A DNA stretch of 55,223 bases from Chitinophaga terrae (ex Kim and Jung 2007) (lineage in GTDB: Bacteria > Bacteroidota > Bacteroidia > Chitinophagales > Chitinophagaceae): contig NZ_FNRL01000035.1 of the NCBI RefSeq assembly GCF_900107795.1, positions 1-55,223 on the forward strand, written 5' to 3'. Below, piece by piece: positions 7,672 through 16,206 of the stretch. How positions within the stretch are numbered: position 1 is the first letter of the stretch; the number at the start of each line of letters is the position of its first letter. The position numbers were made by a program, and so were the translations under genes. The notes under the pieces are model-generated. The model saw nothing but the letters and a program-made list of their open reading frames with translations. It did no database searches and had not been told where the DNA came from.

Positions 7672-8825
7672 GAAAGTTGTTATTCTTCGTCCTGGCGCCG
7701 CTGTTGCTGATCCTGGCAACCTTATCCTGCAGGAAGGATGTAGAAGTCTTTATCAACGAAGACACCTCGCTGGATACCGCGTCGCTGAATGGGTACGCCG
7801 GGTTTTACCTGCTTAACGAGGGCAATATGGGCAGCAATAAAAGTACGCTGGACTATTTTGATTATACAACGGGGAAGTATCAACGAAATATTTACGCAGC
7901 TATTAATCCCAATGTGCCTAAGGAGTTGGGAGATGTAGGGAATGATATTGCTATATATGGCAACAGGCTATACGTAGTGGTAAATGCATCCAATAAAGTG
8001 GAAGTGATGGATGCGCGAACGGCCAGGAGAATCGGGCAGGTAGAAATACCGAACTGCCGTTATATCAGTTTCCACGAAGGATATGCCTATGTTACTTCGT
8101 ATGCAGGACCTATCCAGGTGAACCCTGACTATACCCAGAAAGGTTACGTGGCTAAAGTGGATACTGCCGCGCTTTCGGTTGTCGACAAGTGTATCGTAGG
8201 CTATCAGCCGGATGGTATTGAAATTACAGGCGGTAAGATATATGTGGCCAATTCAGGAGGTTATATGGGAGCCGGCAACACAGCGAAATATGAACGAACA
8301 GTTTCGGTAATTGACCTGGCAACTTTCAGGGAAGATAAACGGATAGACGTTGCTTATAATCTTCATCATATCAAAGCCGACAGGCGGGGCAATCTTTGGG
8401 TCACTTCCCGGGGCGATTATAAATCGCTGCCCTCCAGGCTTTATTTTATAGACAAAGACCAGCAGAAGGTTACTGATACCTTGCCTGTTGCGGTGAGCAA
8501 CTATTACCTGGATGGCGATTCCCTTTACATATATAGCACCGAATGGAGTTATGTCACATTTTCAAACGTGATCTCCTATAGTATTGTAAATACCCGTACC
8601 CGCGAAGTAGTGAACCGTTCGTTCATTACCGACGGAACAGATAAAGAAATAGAGATCCCTTATGGGATCATGGTGCACCCGGTCACGAAAGACATTTATG
8701 TAACTGACGCCGGTAACTATGTGTCGCCCGGGATGCTGTATTGTTTTACAAAGAACGGTAAGAAGAAATGGAGTGTCAGAACAGGAGATATACCGGCTCA
8801 TTTTGCGCTGCTACCAAAATCATAA
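7668..8825 (+). CDS. BtuG-like surface lipoprotein (YncE/DUF5074 beta-propeller)
   Basis: The 385-residue product has a lipoprotein signal (ILATLSC, Cys about 21) and then a seven-bladed YncE-type propeller: FYLLNEGNM, NDIAIYGNRLYVVVN, YVTSYAG, GGKIYVANSGG, NLWVTSRG and VHPVTKDIYVTDAGN repeats. In Bacteroides, BtuG is such a propeller; it sits over BtuB on the cell surface and captures cobalamin with very high affinity. Position directly after the receptor, with a four-base ATGA overlap, and control by the riboswitch support the same job here. The sequence similarity to BtuG is a fold-level judgement from reading, so no gene symbol is assigned. It shares LNEGNM and VHPxTxxxYV motifs with the protein at 10181-11536, so the two are paralogs. 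Confidence 0.8.
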   Translation: MRKLLFFVLAPLLLILATLSCRKDVEVFINEDTSLDTASLNGYAGFYLLNEGNMGSNKSTLDYFDYTTGKYQRNIYAAINPNVPKELGDVGNDIAIYGNRLYVVVNASNKVEVMDARTARRIGQVEIPNCRYISFHEGYAYVTSYAGPIQVNPDYTQKGYVAKVDTAALSVVDKCIVGYQPDGIEITGGKIYVANSGGYMGAGNTAKYERTVSVIDLATFREDKRIDVAYNLHHIKADRRGNLWVTSRGDYKSLPSRLYFIDKDQQKVTDTLPVAVSNYYLDGDSLYIYSTEWSYVTFSNVISYSIVNTRTREVVNRSFITDGTDKEIEIPYGIMVHPVTKDIYVTDAGNYVSPGMLYCFTKNGKKKWSVRTGDIPAHFALLPKS

Positions 8826-8848
8826 ATATCAATAATCAATCAAACAAA

Positions 8849-10123
8849 ATGAATAAACAATTTAAACGACTCGTTTACCTGGCCTGCATTTTAACTACCA
8901 TCAACAGTTGTAAAAAAGAGGACGCAGTGATTCCGGAAGCGCCAACGGAAGTTAAAGGAACTGCTAACGCCATCCTGGCGCTTGAAGCCCCAAAGAAATT
9001 TGCGAACAGGAACGATTTGAAATGGGAGGTAGTGTCTGCCCCCTCTGAACTTTACAGGTTATCAGGTCAGGGCTTAACAGCGCTGTTCTCTGCGGTTGTA
9101 AAGGGAAACTATAAACTGAAAGTTTCCGCTGCCGACCTGGTTGATACGGTTTTTGTAACTGTTCAGCAGGCAGATAAAACCCCATCTCCCTATACCGCCA
9201 AAGTTTTTGATTACCTGCCGGCTCCCGGGCAGTTTGTGAATGAAATGCCTAAGTATGAAGCAGGCGATACGTATGAATCTATGGTTGCCAAAGCTGGTAA
9301 AGCGTTAGTGGGAGACGACGCCGGCATGATCACCTTAGGAGGCTGGGGAGGTTATGTAGTGCTGGGTTTTGACCATACCATTGTGAATGTACCTGGCAGA
9401 CGTGATTTCAGGATTAATGGCAACGCGTTTGGCGCTAATACTAATCCGCGCCCTAATGCTCCTTTTGGAGGAAGCTGTGAGCCGGGCATCGTCATGGTAG
9501 CATACGATAAAAACAAAAACGGTAAACCGGATGAAGATGAATGGTATGAAATAAAAGGCAGCGGCAATTTTTCCGCAGAGGGCGAACTTTGGTACAGCGC
9601 AGCTGTTGGCGGCAAACTGGATACCCGTACTTTCCGAAACTATGAAATGACCTATAACCGGCCTGTTACCGAAGAGGAAAGTGCGCCAGAGGGATCTGTG
9701 AGTATCCGCAATTATATTCTCTGGACTGATAACCAGGGTCAGCAAGGGTATAAAATAAAAAATGTTTATCACTCTCAAAGCTATTATCCATCCTGGGTAA
9801 AAGACAACAAGATCACTTTTAAAGGCATCCGCCTGGCTCAAAACGGGATCGATGAAAGCAGTGCAGGCAATTATTATGTGTTGTACGCATTCAGATATGG
9901 CTATGCAGATAACTATCCTAATACCGATGATAATTCAGGTATCGATATCGACTGGGCAATTGATAAGAACGGCAATAAAGTTAACCTGCCGGGCATCGAT
10001 TTTATAAAAGTATACAGCGGTGTTGACCAGGAAAATGGCTGGCTTGGAGAAGCGTCTACAGAAGTTGGAAGGGGAGAAGACCTGCACCTGTTGGGAACCA
10101 ATATTGCAACCATTGAACAATAG
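8849..10123 (+). CDS. Surface lipoprotein of the B12 locus, function unknown
   Basis: I start this at 8849 because MNKQFKRLVYLACILTTINSC is a good lipoprotein signal; the longer frame from 8768 overlaps the previous gene and lacks one. The 424-residue protein has a short N-terminal beta-rich region (about 30-120, PKD/Ig-like, ending VDTVFVTVQQ), then a large domain with FDYLPAPGQFVNEMP, GGWGGYVVLGFDHTI, a calcium-loop-like DKNKNGKPDEDEW (about residue 225) and a C-terminal GIDIDWAIDKNGNKV segment. The domain looks like the 'cell surface protein' type often found beside BtuB/BtuG genes in Bacteroidota. It follows the BtuG-like stop by 23 bases and is surely cotranscribed. A corrinoid-binding or complex-stabilizing role is inferred from context only. 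Confidence 0.75.
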   Translation: MNKQFKRLVYLACILTTINSCKKEDAVIPEAPTEVKGTANAILALEAPKKFANRNDLKWEVVSAPSELYRLSGQGLTALFSAVVKGNYKLKVSAADLVDTVFVTVQQADKTPSPYTAKVFDYLPAPGQFVNEMPKYEAGDTYESMVAKAGKALVGDDAGMITLGGWGGYVVLGFDHTIVNVPGRRDFRINGNAFGANTNPRPNAPFGGSCEPGIVMVAYDKNKNGKPDEDEWYEIKGSGNFSAEGELWYSAAVGGKLDTRTFRNYEMTYNRPVTEEESAPEGSVSIRNYILWTDNQGQQGYKIKNVYHSQSYYPSWVKDNKITFKGIRLAQNGIDESSAGNYYVLYAFRYGYADNYPNTDDNSGIDIDWAIDKNGNKVNLPGIDFIKVYSGVDQENGWLGEASTEVGRGEDLHLLGTNIATIEQ

Positions 10124-10180
10124 AGAACAGCAGCATTTTAAAGCATAAATCAATCAAAAGGAAAATCAATTAGTATCAGA

Positions 10181-11536
10181 ATGTTAAAGAAAAGAAGTGG
10201 TTTAGCACTTGGGGCGTTTATCGCCGTTGCAGCAGTATCATGTTCTAAGAACGATGACGTGGCGCCTGTCTGGTCTCCGGACGTGCAGCTAATAAATGTG
10301 CTTTCCCAGAACAATGTAGCACAGGAAGACACCCTGTTCTTTAAGGTGAAAGCTGCGACTGGCAGTACTTTTTCCTGGTCCGTAGATGGTAAGGACGCAG
10401 CGGTGGCAGACTCCGTGTTTAAGTTTGTTTCAAACGAGCTGGGGGAGCATACCATAAGGGTAGCAGCTTCCGGTAACGGGCAAAGTGCTTCTTCGGATGC
10501 GAAAGTTACCGTGTATGGAAAATATAAGTTCGGCACTTTCGTGTTGAATGAAGGCAACATGACATCAGAAAATGGTTCGCTTGTCTTTATCAGTCCCAGT
10601 GGCGTAGTAACAGAGAATGCTTATTTTAAAGCAAATGGTACAGATCTCGGCAATGTAGCGCAGGACCTGTATATCCACAATAATAAGATGTACGTTATTT
10701 CCCAGAACGGAAAAACGAACGCTGTTGGCTCTTCGTTTACCAACGATGGGATGCTCGTGGTAGCCAATGCAGAAACGCTTAAAAAGGAAGCCGCTTACAA
10801 CGATGAACTGGCAGCGCTGAGATGGCCAACGCATGTAGCGGTACTCAACGAGGAAAATGTAATACTCCGCGATAACAATGGATTGTACAATTTCAATACT
10901 CTTACTAAAACGCTTACATTTATTAAGGGCTCCAGGTCCGCGGCTAAGATGACCATGGCTGTTTCAAATAACAAGGTATTTGCGGCAGCGGGATCAAAAG
11001 TATACGTAGTTGAGCCGAACAAGGATACGCTGACTTATGCGCTGGATATGAAAGCATCCGTAAGCGGCGTGGTAAAGGCAAATGATGGTAATATCTGGGT
11101 GTCTACTACCGGTTCACCCTCTAAGATCTCCAAGATCAACTACAGGGATTATTCTTTGATCAAGGCCAATGAGATTTCTGCAGGCAGTGTGAGCGCCGGT
11201 TTTGGCGCAACTCCGGGCATTACCGCAAAAGGCGATACGCTTTATTTCAGCGGCGCTGGTACCAAAATTTACCGACATGTTTTCAGTGTAGGAACTACTG
11301 AATTTATGGTAGATGCAAAAACTATGGTAGAAAATGCAGGAGTTGTATATAATAACATTGCCGTTCACCCGCTTACCGGCGAAGTTTACCTGAACACCAT
11401 TAAAGGCTATGGTCCGGCATACCTGTTTAACAGCATCAGCGTATTCAACTTTAGCGGGAAACCTGTTCTGAGTAATAATTATAAAGACTATACGAAGTTC
11501 CCTGCGGGTATCTTCTTCACTTACTCATTTAACTAA
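10181..11536 (+). CDS. Second propeller lipoprotein with N-terminal Ig/PKD-like domain (DUF5074 type)
   Basis: The 451-residue product has a lipoprotein signal (VAAVSCSKND), an Ig/PKD-like domain at about 30-110 (TFSWSVDGKDAAV, GEHTIRVAASGNG), and then a YncE-like propeller beginning FVLNEGNM at about 125. Blade motifs include NNKMYVISQNG, DGMLVVANAETL, NVILRDNNGLY, GNIWVSTTGSP and VHPLTGEVYLNTIKG. It is a paralog of the BtuG-like protein at 7668-8825 but with an extra domain. It is the last gene of the riboswitch-controlled operon, 57 bases after the previous stop, and is followed by a long hairpin. A surface role in corrinoid capture is likely from context; whether it binds B12 or a different corrinoid, or protein partners, is unknown. 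Confidence 0.77.
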   Translation: MLKKRSGLALGAFIAVAAVSCSKNDDVAPVWSPDVQLINVLSQNNVAQEDTLFFKVKAATGSTFSWSVDGKDAAVADSVFKFVSNELGEHTIRVAASGNGQSASSDAKVTVYGKYKFGTFVLNEGNMTSENGSLVFISPSGVVTENAYFKANGTDLGNVAQDLYIHNNKMYVISQNGKTNAVGSSFTNDGMLVVANAETLKKEAAYNDELAALRWPTHVAVLNEENVILRDNNGLYNFNTLTKTLTFIKGSRSAAKMTMAVSNNKVFAAAGSKVYVVEPNKDTLTYALDMKASVSGVVKANDGNIWVSTTGSPSKISKINYRDYSLIKANEISAGSVSAGFGATPGITAKGDTLYFSGAGTKIYRHVFSVGTTEFMVDAKTMVENAGVVYNNIAVHPLTGEVYLNTIKGYGPAYLFNSISVFNFSGKPVLSNNYKDYTKFPAGIFFTYSFN

Positions 11537-11542
11537 ATAAAG

Positions 11543-11621
11543 AGGGCTATCTCAAAATTGATCCGCTGCGAATGATGTAGATCTGATTCGGCAAGCGGGC
11601 GACTTTTGAGTTAGCCCTTTT
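11543..11621 (+). terminator. Long hairpin terminator closing the B12 operon
   Basis: AGGGCTATCTCAAAA (11543-11557) pairs with TTTTGAGTTAGCCCT (11604-11618), 14 of 15 positions, followed by TTTT. Between them CCGCT-GC-GAAT pairs with ATTCGGCAAGCGG with two bulges, so almost the whole 76 bases fold as one rod. It lies seven bases after the last B12 gene and just before the end of the convergent hydrolase gene, so it may serve both strands. The outer arm resembles small palindromic elements seen in Bacteroidota. Confidence 0.7.
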
Positions 11622-11626
11622 CAATA

Positions 11627-12442
11627 TCATACGTACTTGTTCACTCCATGCTTAACTGAGGCCAGGAATGTTTGCACTTCGGCGGCGAATCGTGCGGGTT
11701 GATCTATATGCAGGCTATGCCCGGCATCTGGTATCTGCGCTGTTTGCAAGCCGGGATAAAGCGACCGGAGCTCCGCGGCCACCGGTGCTGTAACCACTCC
11801 TTTATCCCCAAACAGCAACAGGCATGGAACATCTATTTGTTTCACCACTTGCCTGAAGTCCGGGTTTGGCGGCGTAAGAACGTCGAAAGCCGCCATACTG
11901 GTTTGAAGCCGGGCCCGTGCAAATAATTCCAGCGTTTCCTGCGACCGGTGAGGATGCCTGGCCCTTGCATCTGCCATTACTTCCTCCAGCGACCATTTAA
12001 GAATTTTTCTGTGTTGATCGGCTACTTCGCTGTCCCGTACTTCCCGTTGTACTTCCGGGCTTAAAAATGTGGGATCTGCCAGGATCAGCGCCCGGAGTAG
12101 CCCGGGATTGAGACTTGCTGTAACAGCAGCCGTCATCCCGCCCATAGAATGCCCCAGCAGCACAGGAGAGGGTAGCTTCAGCGCGGCGATGAGCCCTGCA
12201 ATATCCTTTGCATGATCATAGTAAGTGTATCCATAATTCGGTACTGATGAAAGGCCATGGCCTCTTGCATCCGGCATGATCACATCGTAATCTTTTTCCA
12301 GCGTGCGCGCCAGGTCTGTCCAGCACCGGCCATTGGTCATTAAACCATGCAGCAGGATAAGCGGAGGTTTGTTGCCGCCCGTTCTCGTATAATGGATATG
12401 AATACCGTTAGCCTCGTAGTGAGCGTTAATCCAGTTGGTCAT
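11627..12442 (-). CDS. Alpha/beta hydrolase
   Basis: The 271-residue protein is a single alpha/beta-hydrolase fold without a signal peptide. The oxyanion motif LILLHG is at 28-33, the nucleophile elbow GHSMGG at 97-102 (Ser99), the acid is probably Asp213 (LLFGDKG) and the base His242 (DAGHSLHID). DARGHGLS near residue 58 is typical of the esterase/haloperoxidase/C-C hydrolase branch. The substrate cannot be told; family members hydrolyse esters, lactones or C-C bonds. The next gene on the same strand, a VOC-family protein, lies 51 bases upstream, so the two may be cotranscribed. Confidence 0.87.
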   Translation of the reverse strand: MTNWINAHYEANGIHIHYTRTGGNKPPLILLHGLMTNGRCWTDLARTLEKDYDVIMPDARGHGLSSVPNYGYTYYDHAKDIAGLIAALKLPSPVLLGHSMGGMTAAVTASLNPGLLRALILADPTFLSPEVQREVRDSEVADQHRKILKWSLEEVMADARARHPHRSQETLELFARARLQTSMAAFDVLTPPNPDFRQVVKQIDVPCLLLFGDKGVVTAPVAAELRSLYPGLQTAQIPDAGHSLHIDQPARFAAEVQTFLASVKHGVNKYV

Positions 12443-12493
12443 TTGTTCGTTTCCCGGGAATAGTGTTATAACATTTTATCCTGCTGGGAATAG

Positions 12494-12871
12494 CTATTCA
12501 GCAGGTTCCCAAAGTTCAATGGCATTTCCTTCCGGGTCAAGTATATGAACGAACTTCCCATAATCGTATGTCTTGATTTCATCGACGATCGTTACACCGT
12601 TCTGTTTCAATTCTTCAACCAGTTTTTCGATGTTTTCTACCCGGTAATTGATCATGAAACCTTTGGTAGAAGGGTCAAAGTATTTAGTGTCTGCCGGGAA
12701 TGTGCTCCATATAGTAGAACCCATTTTTTCAGGATCATCAGCATCCCGCCAGTTAAACATGGCGCCGTATTCGGACACCGGGATGCCGAGGTTCTTTGCG
12801 TACCAGTCGTTCATTGCAGCAGCGTCACTGCACTTAAAGAATATGCCGCCAAGGCCTGTAACTTTTTTCAT
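12494..12871 (-). CDS. VOC (glyoxalase/bleomycin resistance) family protein
   Basis: This 125-residue protein has the two beta-alpha-beta-beta-beta modules of the vicinal oxygen chelate fold: GGIFFKCSDAAAMNDWYAKN at the start of the first, and FMINYRVENIEKLVEELKQNG at the start of the second, ending KFVHILDPEGNAIELWEP. The final Glu of the IELWEP motif and a His in the VHILDPEG strand are the usual metal ligands of the second half. Members are dioxygenases, isomerases or drug-binding proteins; no substrate is indicated. It lies upstream of the alpha/beta hydrolase on the same strand. Confidence 0.87.
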   Translation of the reverse strand: MKKVTGLGGIFFKCSDAAAMNDWYAKNLGIPVSEYGAMFNWRDADDPEKMGSTIWSTFPADTKYFDPSTKGFMINYRVENIEKLVEELKQNGVTIVDEIKTYDYGKFVHILDPEGNAIELWEPAE

Positions 12872-12968
12872 AAAATGTAGTTATCATGTGCGCAATGTAA
12901 GTAAAATATTCTTTGTGTTGATTGCCGGTGTAAATGTTTAGAATATTGAGAGAGATGTTCGCTTTATC

Positions 12969-13997
12969 CTATTTTATTTTTTCTTTCAATACATCCACCT
13001 CTTTCTTTAATGCTTTATTCTGCTCATTCATTTTGATCAGGTATAAGGTGAGTTCTTCCACTTTCTGTAATAATTTTTTATTCATCTCCCCAAGATCAAT
13101 TCCTTCTCTTTCTACCTCCTCAGCGGAAGGTATCTCAGGCAGGTGTTTTTCTTTTTGGATGAATAGTCCAAGGTCTGTCAGATCTGTCAACTTATAATTA
13201 TCTGAAAATACATAATCCGGCCATGCGCTGTTGGACTTTACTTTTATCTTGGTAAATATTGCATCGCCGTTTACGGCAAACTTATATCCTTTGGTGTCAT
13301 AGGTGCCAACTCCGGTATTGCCTGGAAACACCATCGTACCATCTTCGGTAACACGTAAGCGTTCCTCTGGCGCGGCGCTACCATTTTTTTGTGTCACAAG
13401 ACGGAAAATTACCGGCTGGGAAGAATTATTGATCCATGGGCCGCCGGCACGAACTTCCATAAACGCGGCGGTTTGGAACACTAAGTTATCTGCACTGTTT
13501 GGTGAAGTGCCGAATATAATGCCGCCGATCCGCTGATTGCCGGCAGTCGGTGTGCCGCTGTTCGTAATCCTGAGAAATGCACCGCCATCTGTGGCAAGGG
13601 CAGAAGTGCCGTGGATCCATACGCCCTGGCCACCCGTAGCAGACATTACATGTAATGGAAATAACGGTTTGTCATTTCCTATGCCAACATTTGTCAGGCT
13701 GGTTCTTCCAAGGATAATGTTGTTTCCCACAGGATTTATCAGCAAAGGCCTGGAATTGAATGATTGAATGGCGCTATAGTTGGCGTCACCACCCATACCA
13801 AAGGCGCTGGATGACTGCTGTATCCTGACAGCATAAGTTGTGATATCACCGGTCGCAGCAGGTGAAGTCTCGGCAATATGCAACCGGTTACTTGGATACG
13901 ATATTCCGATACCCACAGAATCGTATCTTACTGTCTGTGCTACCAAGGCTGACGGCAATCCAAATGCCGCGAAAAGTAAAGGGATAATTCTCTTCAT
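12969..13997 (-). CDS. Secreted tail-fibre-like protein with C-terminal coiled coil
   Basis: The 342-residue product starts with a signal peptide (MKRIIPLLFAAFGLPSALVAQ). The middle is a repetitive, glycine- and asparagine-rich beta-structure reminiscent of phage tail fibres (GIGISYPSNRLHI, GIGNDKPLFPLHV, AVNGDAIFTKIKV). The last 90 residues carry the conserved WPDYVF...LPEIPSAEEVEREGIDLG segment followed by a heptad-rich coiled coil to the end (KKLLQKVEELTLYLIKMNEQ). This is a widespread Bacteroidota family of exported trimer-forming fibre-like proteins, often called 'tail fiber protein' although no phage is involved. The function is not established; a cell-surface structural or adhesion role is a guess. 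It stands alone. Confidence 0.75.
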   Translation of the reverse strand: MKRIIPLLFAAFGLPSALVAQTVRYDSVGIGISYPSNRLHIAETSPAATGDITTYAVRIQQSSSAFGMGGDANYSAIQSFNSRPLLINPVGNNIILGRTSLTNVGIGNDKPLFPLHVMSATGGQGVWIHGTSALATDGGAFLRITNSGTPTAGNQRIGGIIFGTSPNSADNLVFQTAAFMEVRAGGPWINNSSQPVIFRLVTQKNGSAAPEERLRVTEDGTMVFPGNTGVGTYDTKGYKFAVNGDAIFTKIKVKSNSAWPDYVFSDNYKLTDLTDLGLFIQKEKHLPEIPSAEEVEREGIDLGEMNKKLLQKVEELTLYLIKMNEQNKALKKEVDVLKEKIK

Positions 13998-14110
13998 AAT
14001 CTATTTTATTTAGGTTTACAAACTGAAAAAATATCAAATAAAGTATTACAGGATAGTCGCAACACTCAATTAACGCCACAGTATTTACCTGGTAAATAAA
14101 TCTCTGATCA

Positions 14111-14689
14111 CTATCTCTCCACATCCCTCCTGAAAAAATATAAACGATGCCCCAGGTCTAACTCCCCATACTGCTTAAACCCATGTTTTTCATACCAGGG
14201 AATATTTCGCGGCATTGATGTCTCCAGTAAAACATTCCTGTTATCCGCGTTACTATGGGCGATCACTTCCTGCAAAAGCCTGCCTCCAATCCCTTTCTGT
14301 TGTGCCAGGGGATCAACGCCTATGAACCACAGGTAGGTCATTCGCTCCTGAGGCTGTATACTATGAATTAGTTTTTCCCGTTTTAATGTTTTGACAATAT
14401 TTCCAAAGCCAACGGCTCCGAATACCAATTGCAGGTCGAGCAGGGTAGAATGAAGAGTAGTCCGCTTTTTCTCAGGGTATACAACTAATGCGCTGGCTTT
14501 TTCATCGTCCGACAGGAACACTTCACCAAAAGAGGTACAAATTTCAAAAGAATAGCTCATTAACTGCCGTATTCTTTCAGTTTTATTCTTGTCTTGTCTG
14601 ATGATATAGTTTACGCTTTGGTTGTCGTGGAACGATTGGCTTAGGATATCAAGTACCAGTGGCTTATCTTTTCGCGAGGCTTTCTTCAT
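14111..14689 (-). CDS. GNAT family N-acetyltransferase
   Basis: From the ATG at 14687-14689 the protein has 192 residues; a longer start at 14716 adds nine residues with no family counterpart, so I prefer the inner one. The acetyl-CoA-binding motif A is clear: YLWFIGVDPLAQQKGIGGRLL (Q/RxxGxG/A), followed by NVLLETSMPRNIPWYEKHGF, the usual beta6/alpha4 segment, and a C-terminal HRLYFFRRD strand. It would transfer an acetyl group from acetyl-CoA to an amine; the acceptor is not evident. It reads away from the Sel1-repeat gene, with a shared upstream region. Confidence 0.87.
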   Translation of the reverse strand: MKKASRKDKPLVLDILSQSFHDNQSVNYIIRQDKNKTERIRQLMSYSFEICTSFGEVFLSDDEKASALVVYPEKKRTTLHSTLLDLQLVFGAVGFGNIVKTLKREKLIHSIQPQERMTYLWFIGVDPLAQQKGIGGRLLQEVIAHSNADNRNVLLETSMPRNIPWYEKHGFKQYGELDLGHRLYFFRRDVER

Positions 14690-14884
14690 GGATAATGTGA
14701 GGTATGACGGATACAAACTACAACATTCAGCGGATATTGAAAAATCGGATGCGATCCGGGATATCTTTCTCTCTCTAATTAATCTGGTAAAAACCCGTAA
14801 ATATCATTAAATTAGAATACAGTTTAGCAAAAAGAAAAGCCGTTTACGCTGTCCGGATTGTTGTACTTTTAAAGTTTCGTTGAA

Positions 14885-15502
14885 ATGAGAAAGCTGCTTA
14901 ACAAACTTGAACAAAACAGGCAGTTTCTGTTGGGTTACCGTTACGCCTTTGAAACAACCTCTAACAGGAAGAACTGGAAGAAAATTTTTTCCCTCTGGTA
15001 CAGTGCTGCCCTCAGCGGGCATAAAAGAGCCCAATTTTATGTAGGTACTTGTTATGATCATGGCCTTGGTACAACCAAAAGCCTGAAGGATGCCTTTTAT
15101 TGGTACCTGAAAGCGGCGAAACAAGGGCACATGGAATCGCAGTTCAATGTCGGATTTTTCTACAGGGAGGGCGAAGTGGTGAAGCAGGATTATAAGAAGG
15201 CGGTAAAATGGTTTACGCTGGCTGCAAAGCAAGGTGATGCCGAAGCGCAGCGCGACTTAGGTGTTTGTTATTTTTATGGCAAAGGAGTGAAGGAAGATCA
15301 AAAGGAAGCGGTTCATTGGTATAAGAAAGCGGCCTATAGGAATAACCCCAGCGCTATGTATAATTTGGGATTATGTTATAAATATGGCGACGGAGTTAGG
15401 CAATCTTCCCGCTGGGCAAAATTCTATTTTGAAAGAGCCAGGCAACTGGGCCACAAAGCAGCCACCAAAGAGTTATACAGCATTCAGAATTCTTCGTTAT
15501 AG
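14885..15502 (+). CDS. Sel1-repeat (SLR) protein
   Basis: The 205-residue protein is almost entirely Sel1-like repeats of about 36 residues: AQFYVGTCYDHGLGTTKSLK, SQFNVGFFYREGEVVKQDYK, AQRDLGVCYFYGKGVKEDQK, AMYNLGLCYKYGDGVRQSSR, each with the AxxxLGxxYxxGxGV core and a following AxxWYxxAA helix. Such solenoids are protein-protein interaction scaffolds. No signal peptide is visible, so it is probably cytoplasmic. The 3' end overlaps the end of the convergent NAD(P)-binding gene by 19 bases. The partner is unknown. Confidence 0.88.
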   Translation: MRKLLNKLEQNRQFLLGYRYAFETTSNRKNWKKIFSLWYSAALSGHKRAQFYVGTCYDHGLGTTKSLKDAFYWYLKAAKQGHMESQFNVGFFYREGEVVKQDYKKAVKWFTLAAKQGDAEAQRDLGVCYFYGKGVKEDQKEAVHWYKKAAYRNNPSAMYNLGLCYKYGDGVRQSSRWAKFYFERARQLGHKAATKELYSIQNSSL

Positions 15503-16188
15503 ATCACCGGCATCTGCCCCTTCCACTTTTCCCATAATACATCCTCCGTCAGGAGCCGCGACATGAAATTCGCAACATTGATCCTGCTGGTTTTACCCGG
15601 CCTGAAAAGTGCACTTCTGACAGGCGAAACGTGCAATGAATAACGGCTGACTTTTGTCTCGTTGGTTAGCGTATCGGGTCGCACTACCACCCATTCAACA
15701 GATGAACCGGCTTGCCTGCTTAAATAAGCCGCTGCCTGTTCATTATCAGCATGCGGAGGTACCAGCAATCGTATCAAGCCTATGGCAACCTGCTGCGCGA
15801 AAGGCACCGGTTCTTTCAATAAATTATTCCTTACCCCCGCGGATCCCATTAAAACAAATCTTACAGGCTTTTGGGGATTTGTTTTTTGTATTGCTTCACA
15901 GAGAAGCCGGACGGTATCCCTGACCAGCTTCCGTGGCTGACCATATATTCCTTTCAATGTAGGATTATGTCCCAGGCAAGAGGCAACAGACTCGCAACCG
16001 CTGATCACCTCAGGATTGATAGGTTGAAAGTCGCTTCTGATCAGCGTGATGGATTGGTTGTGGAGACAGGATTCAGGTACTTTGCTGCCCGGGCGGATTA
16101 ACAGCTTTACCTGCTGGCCGGCGTTTAATAACTCTTCCACTAATAACCGGCCGGTTGCGCCACTTGCGCCGACTAATAAAATTGCCAT
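15484..16188 (-). CDS. NAD(P)-binding atypical SDR (NmrA/YwnB-like)
   Basis: The 234-residue protein begins with the dinucleotide-binding motif GASGATGRLLVEELL (GxxGxxG) directly after the first strand, followed by VKLLIRPGSKVP. KPVRFVLMGSAGV is the fourth strand with its usual Ser, and SVEWVVVRPDTLTNE matches the 'VRPxxL' segment of NAD(P)H-binding SDRs of the NmrA/YwnB group. The YxxxK catalytic pair is absent, as usual in atypical SDRs, so this may be a quinone reductase-like enzyme or a redox sensor. It ends in the last 19 bases of the convergent Sel1 gene and is 18 bases after the start-side end of the serine hydrolase gene. Confidence 0.82.
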   Translation of the reverse strand: MAILLVGASGATGRLLVEELLNAGQQVKLLIRPGSKVPESCLHNQSITLIRSDFQPINPEVISGCESVASCLGHNPTLKGIYGQPRKLVRDTVRLLCEAIQKTNPQKPVRFVLMGSAGVRNNLLKEPVPFAQQVAIGLIRLLVPPHADNEQAAAYLSRQAGSSVEWVVVRPDTLTNETKVSRYSLHVSPVRSALFRPGKTSRINVANFMSRLLTEDVLWEKWKGQMPVIYNEEF

Positions 16189-16206
16189 GTACAGAAGTAT
16201 TTAGGA

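Noticed and set aside
8768..8848. Longer start for the B12-locus lipoprotein
   Set aside because: It overlaps the preceding gene and places the lipoprotein signal internally; the start at 8849 is better.
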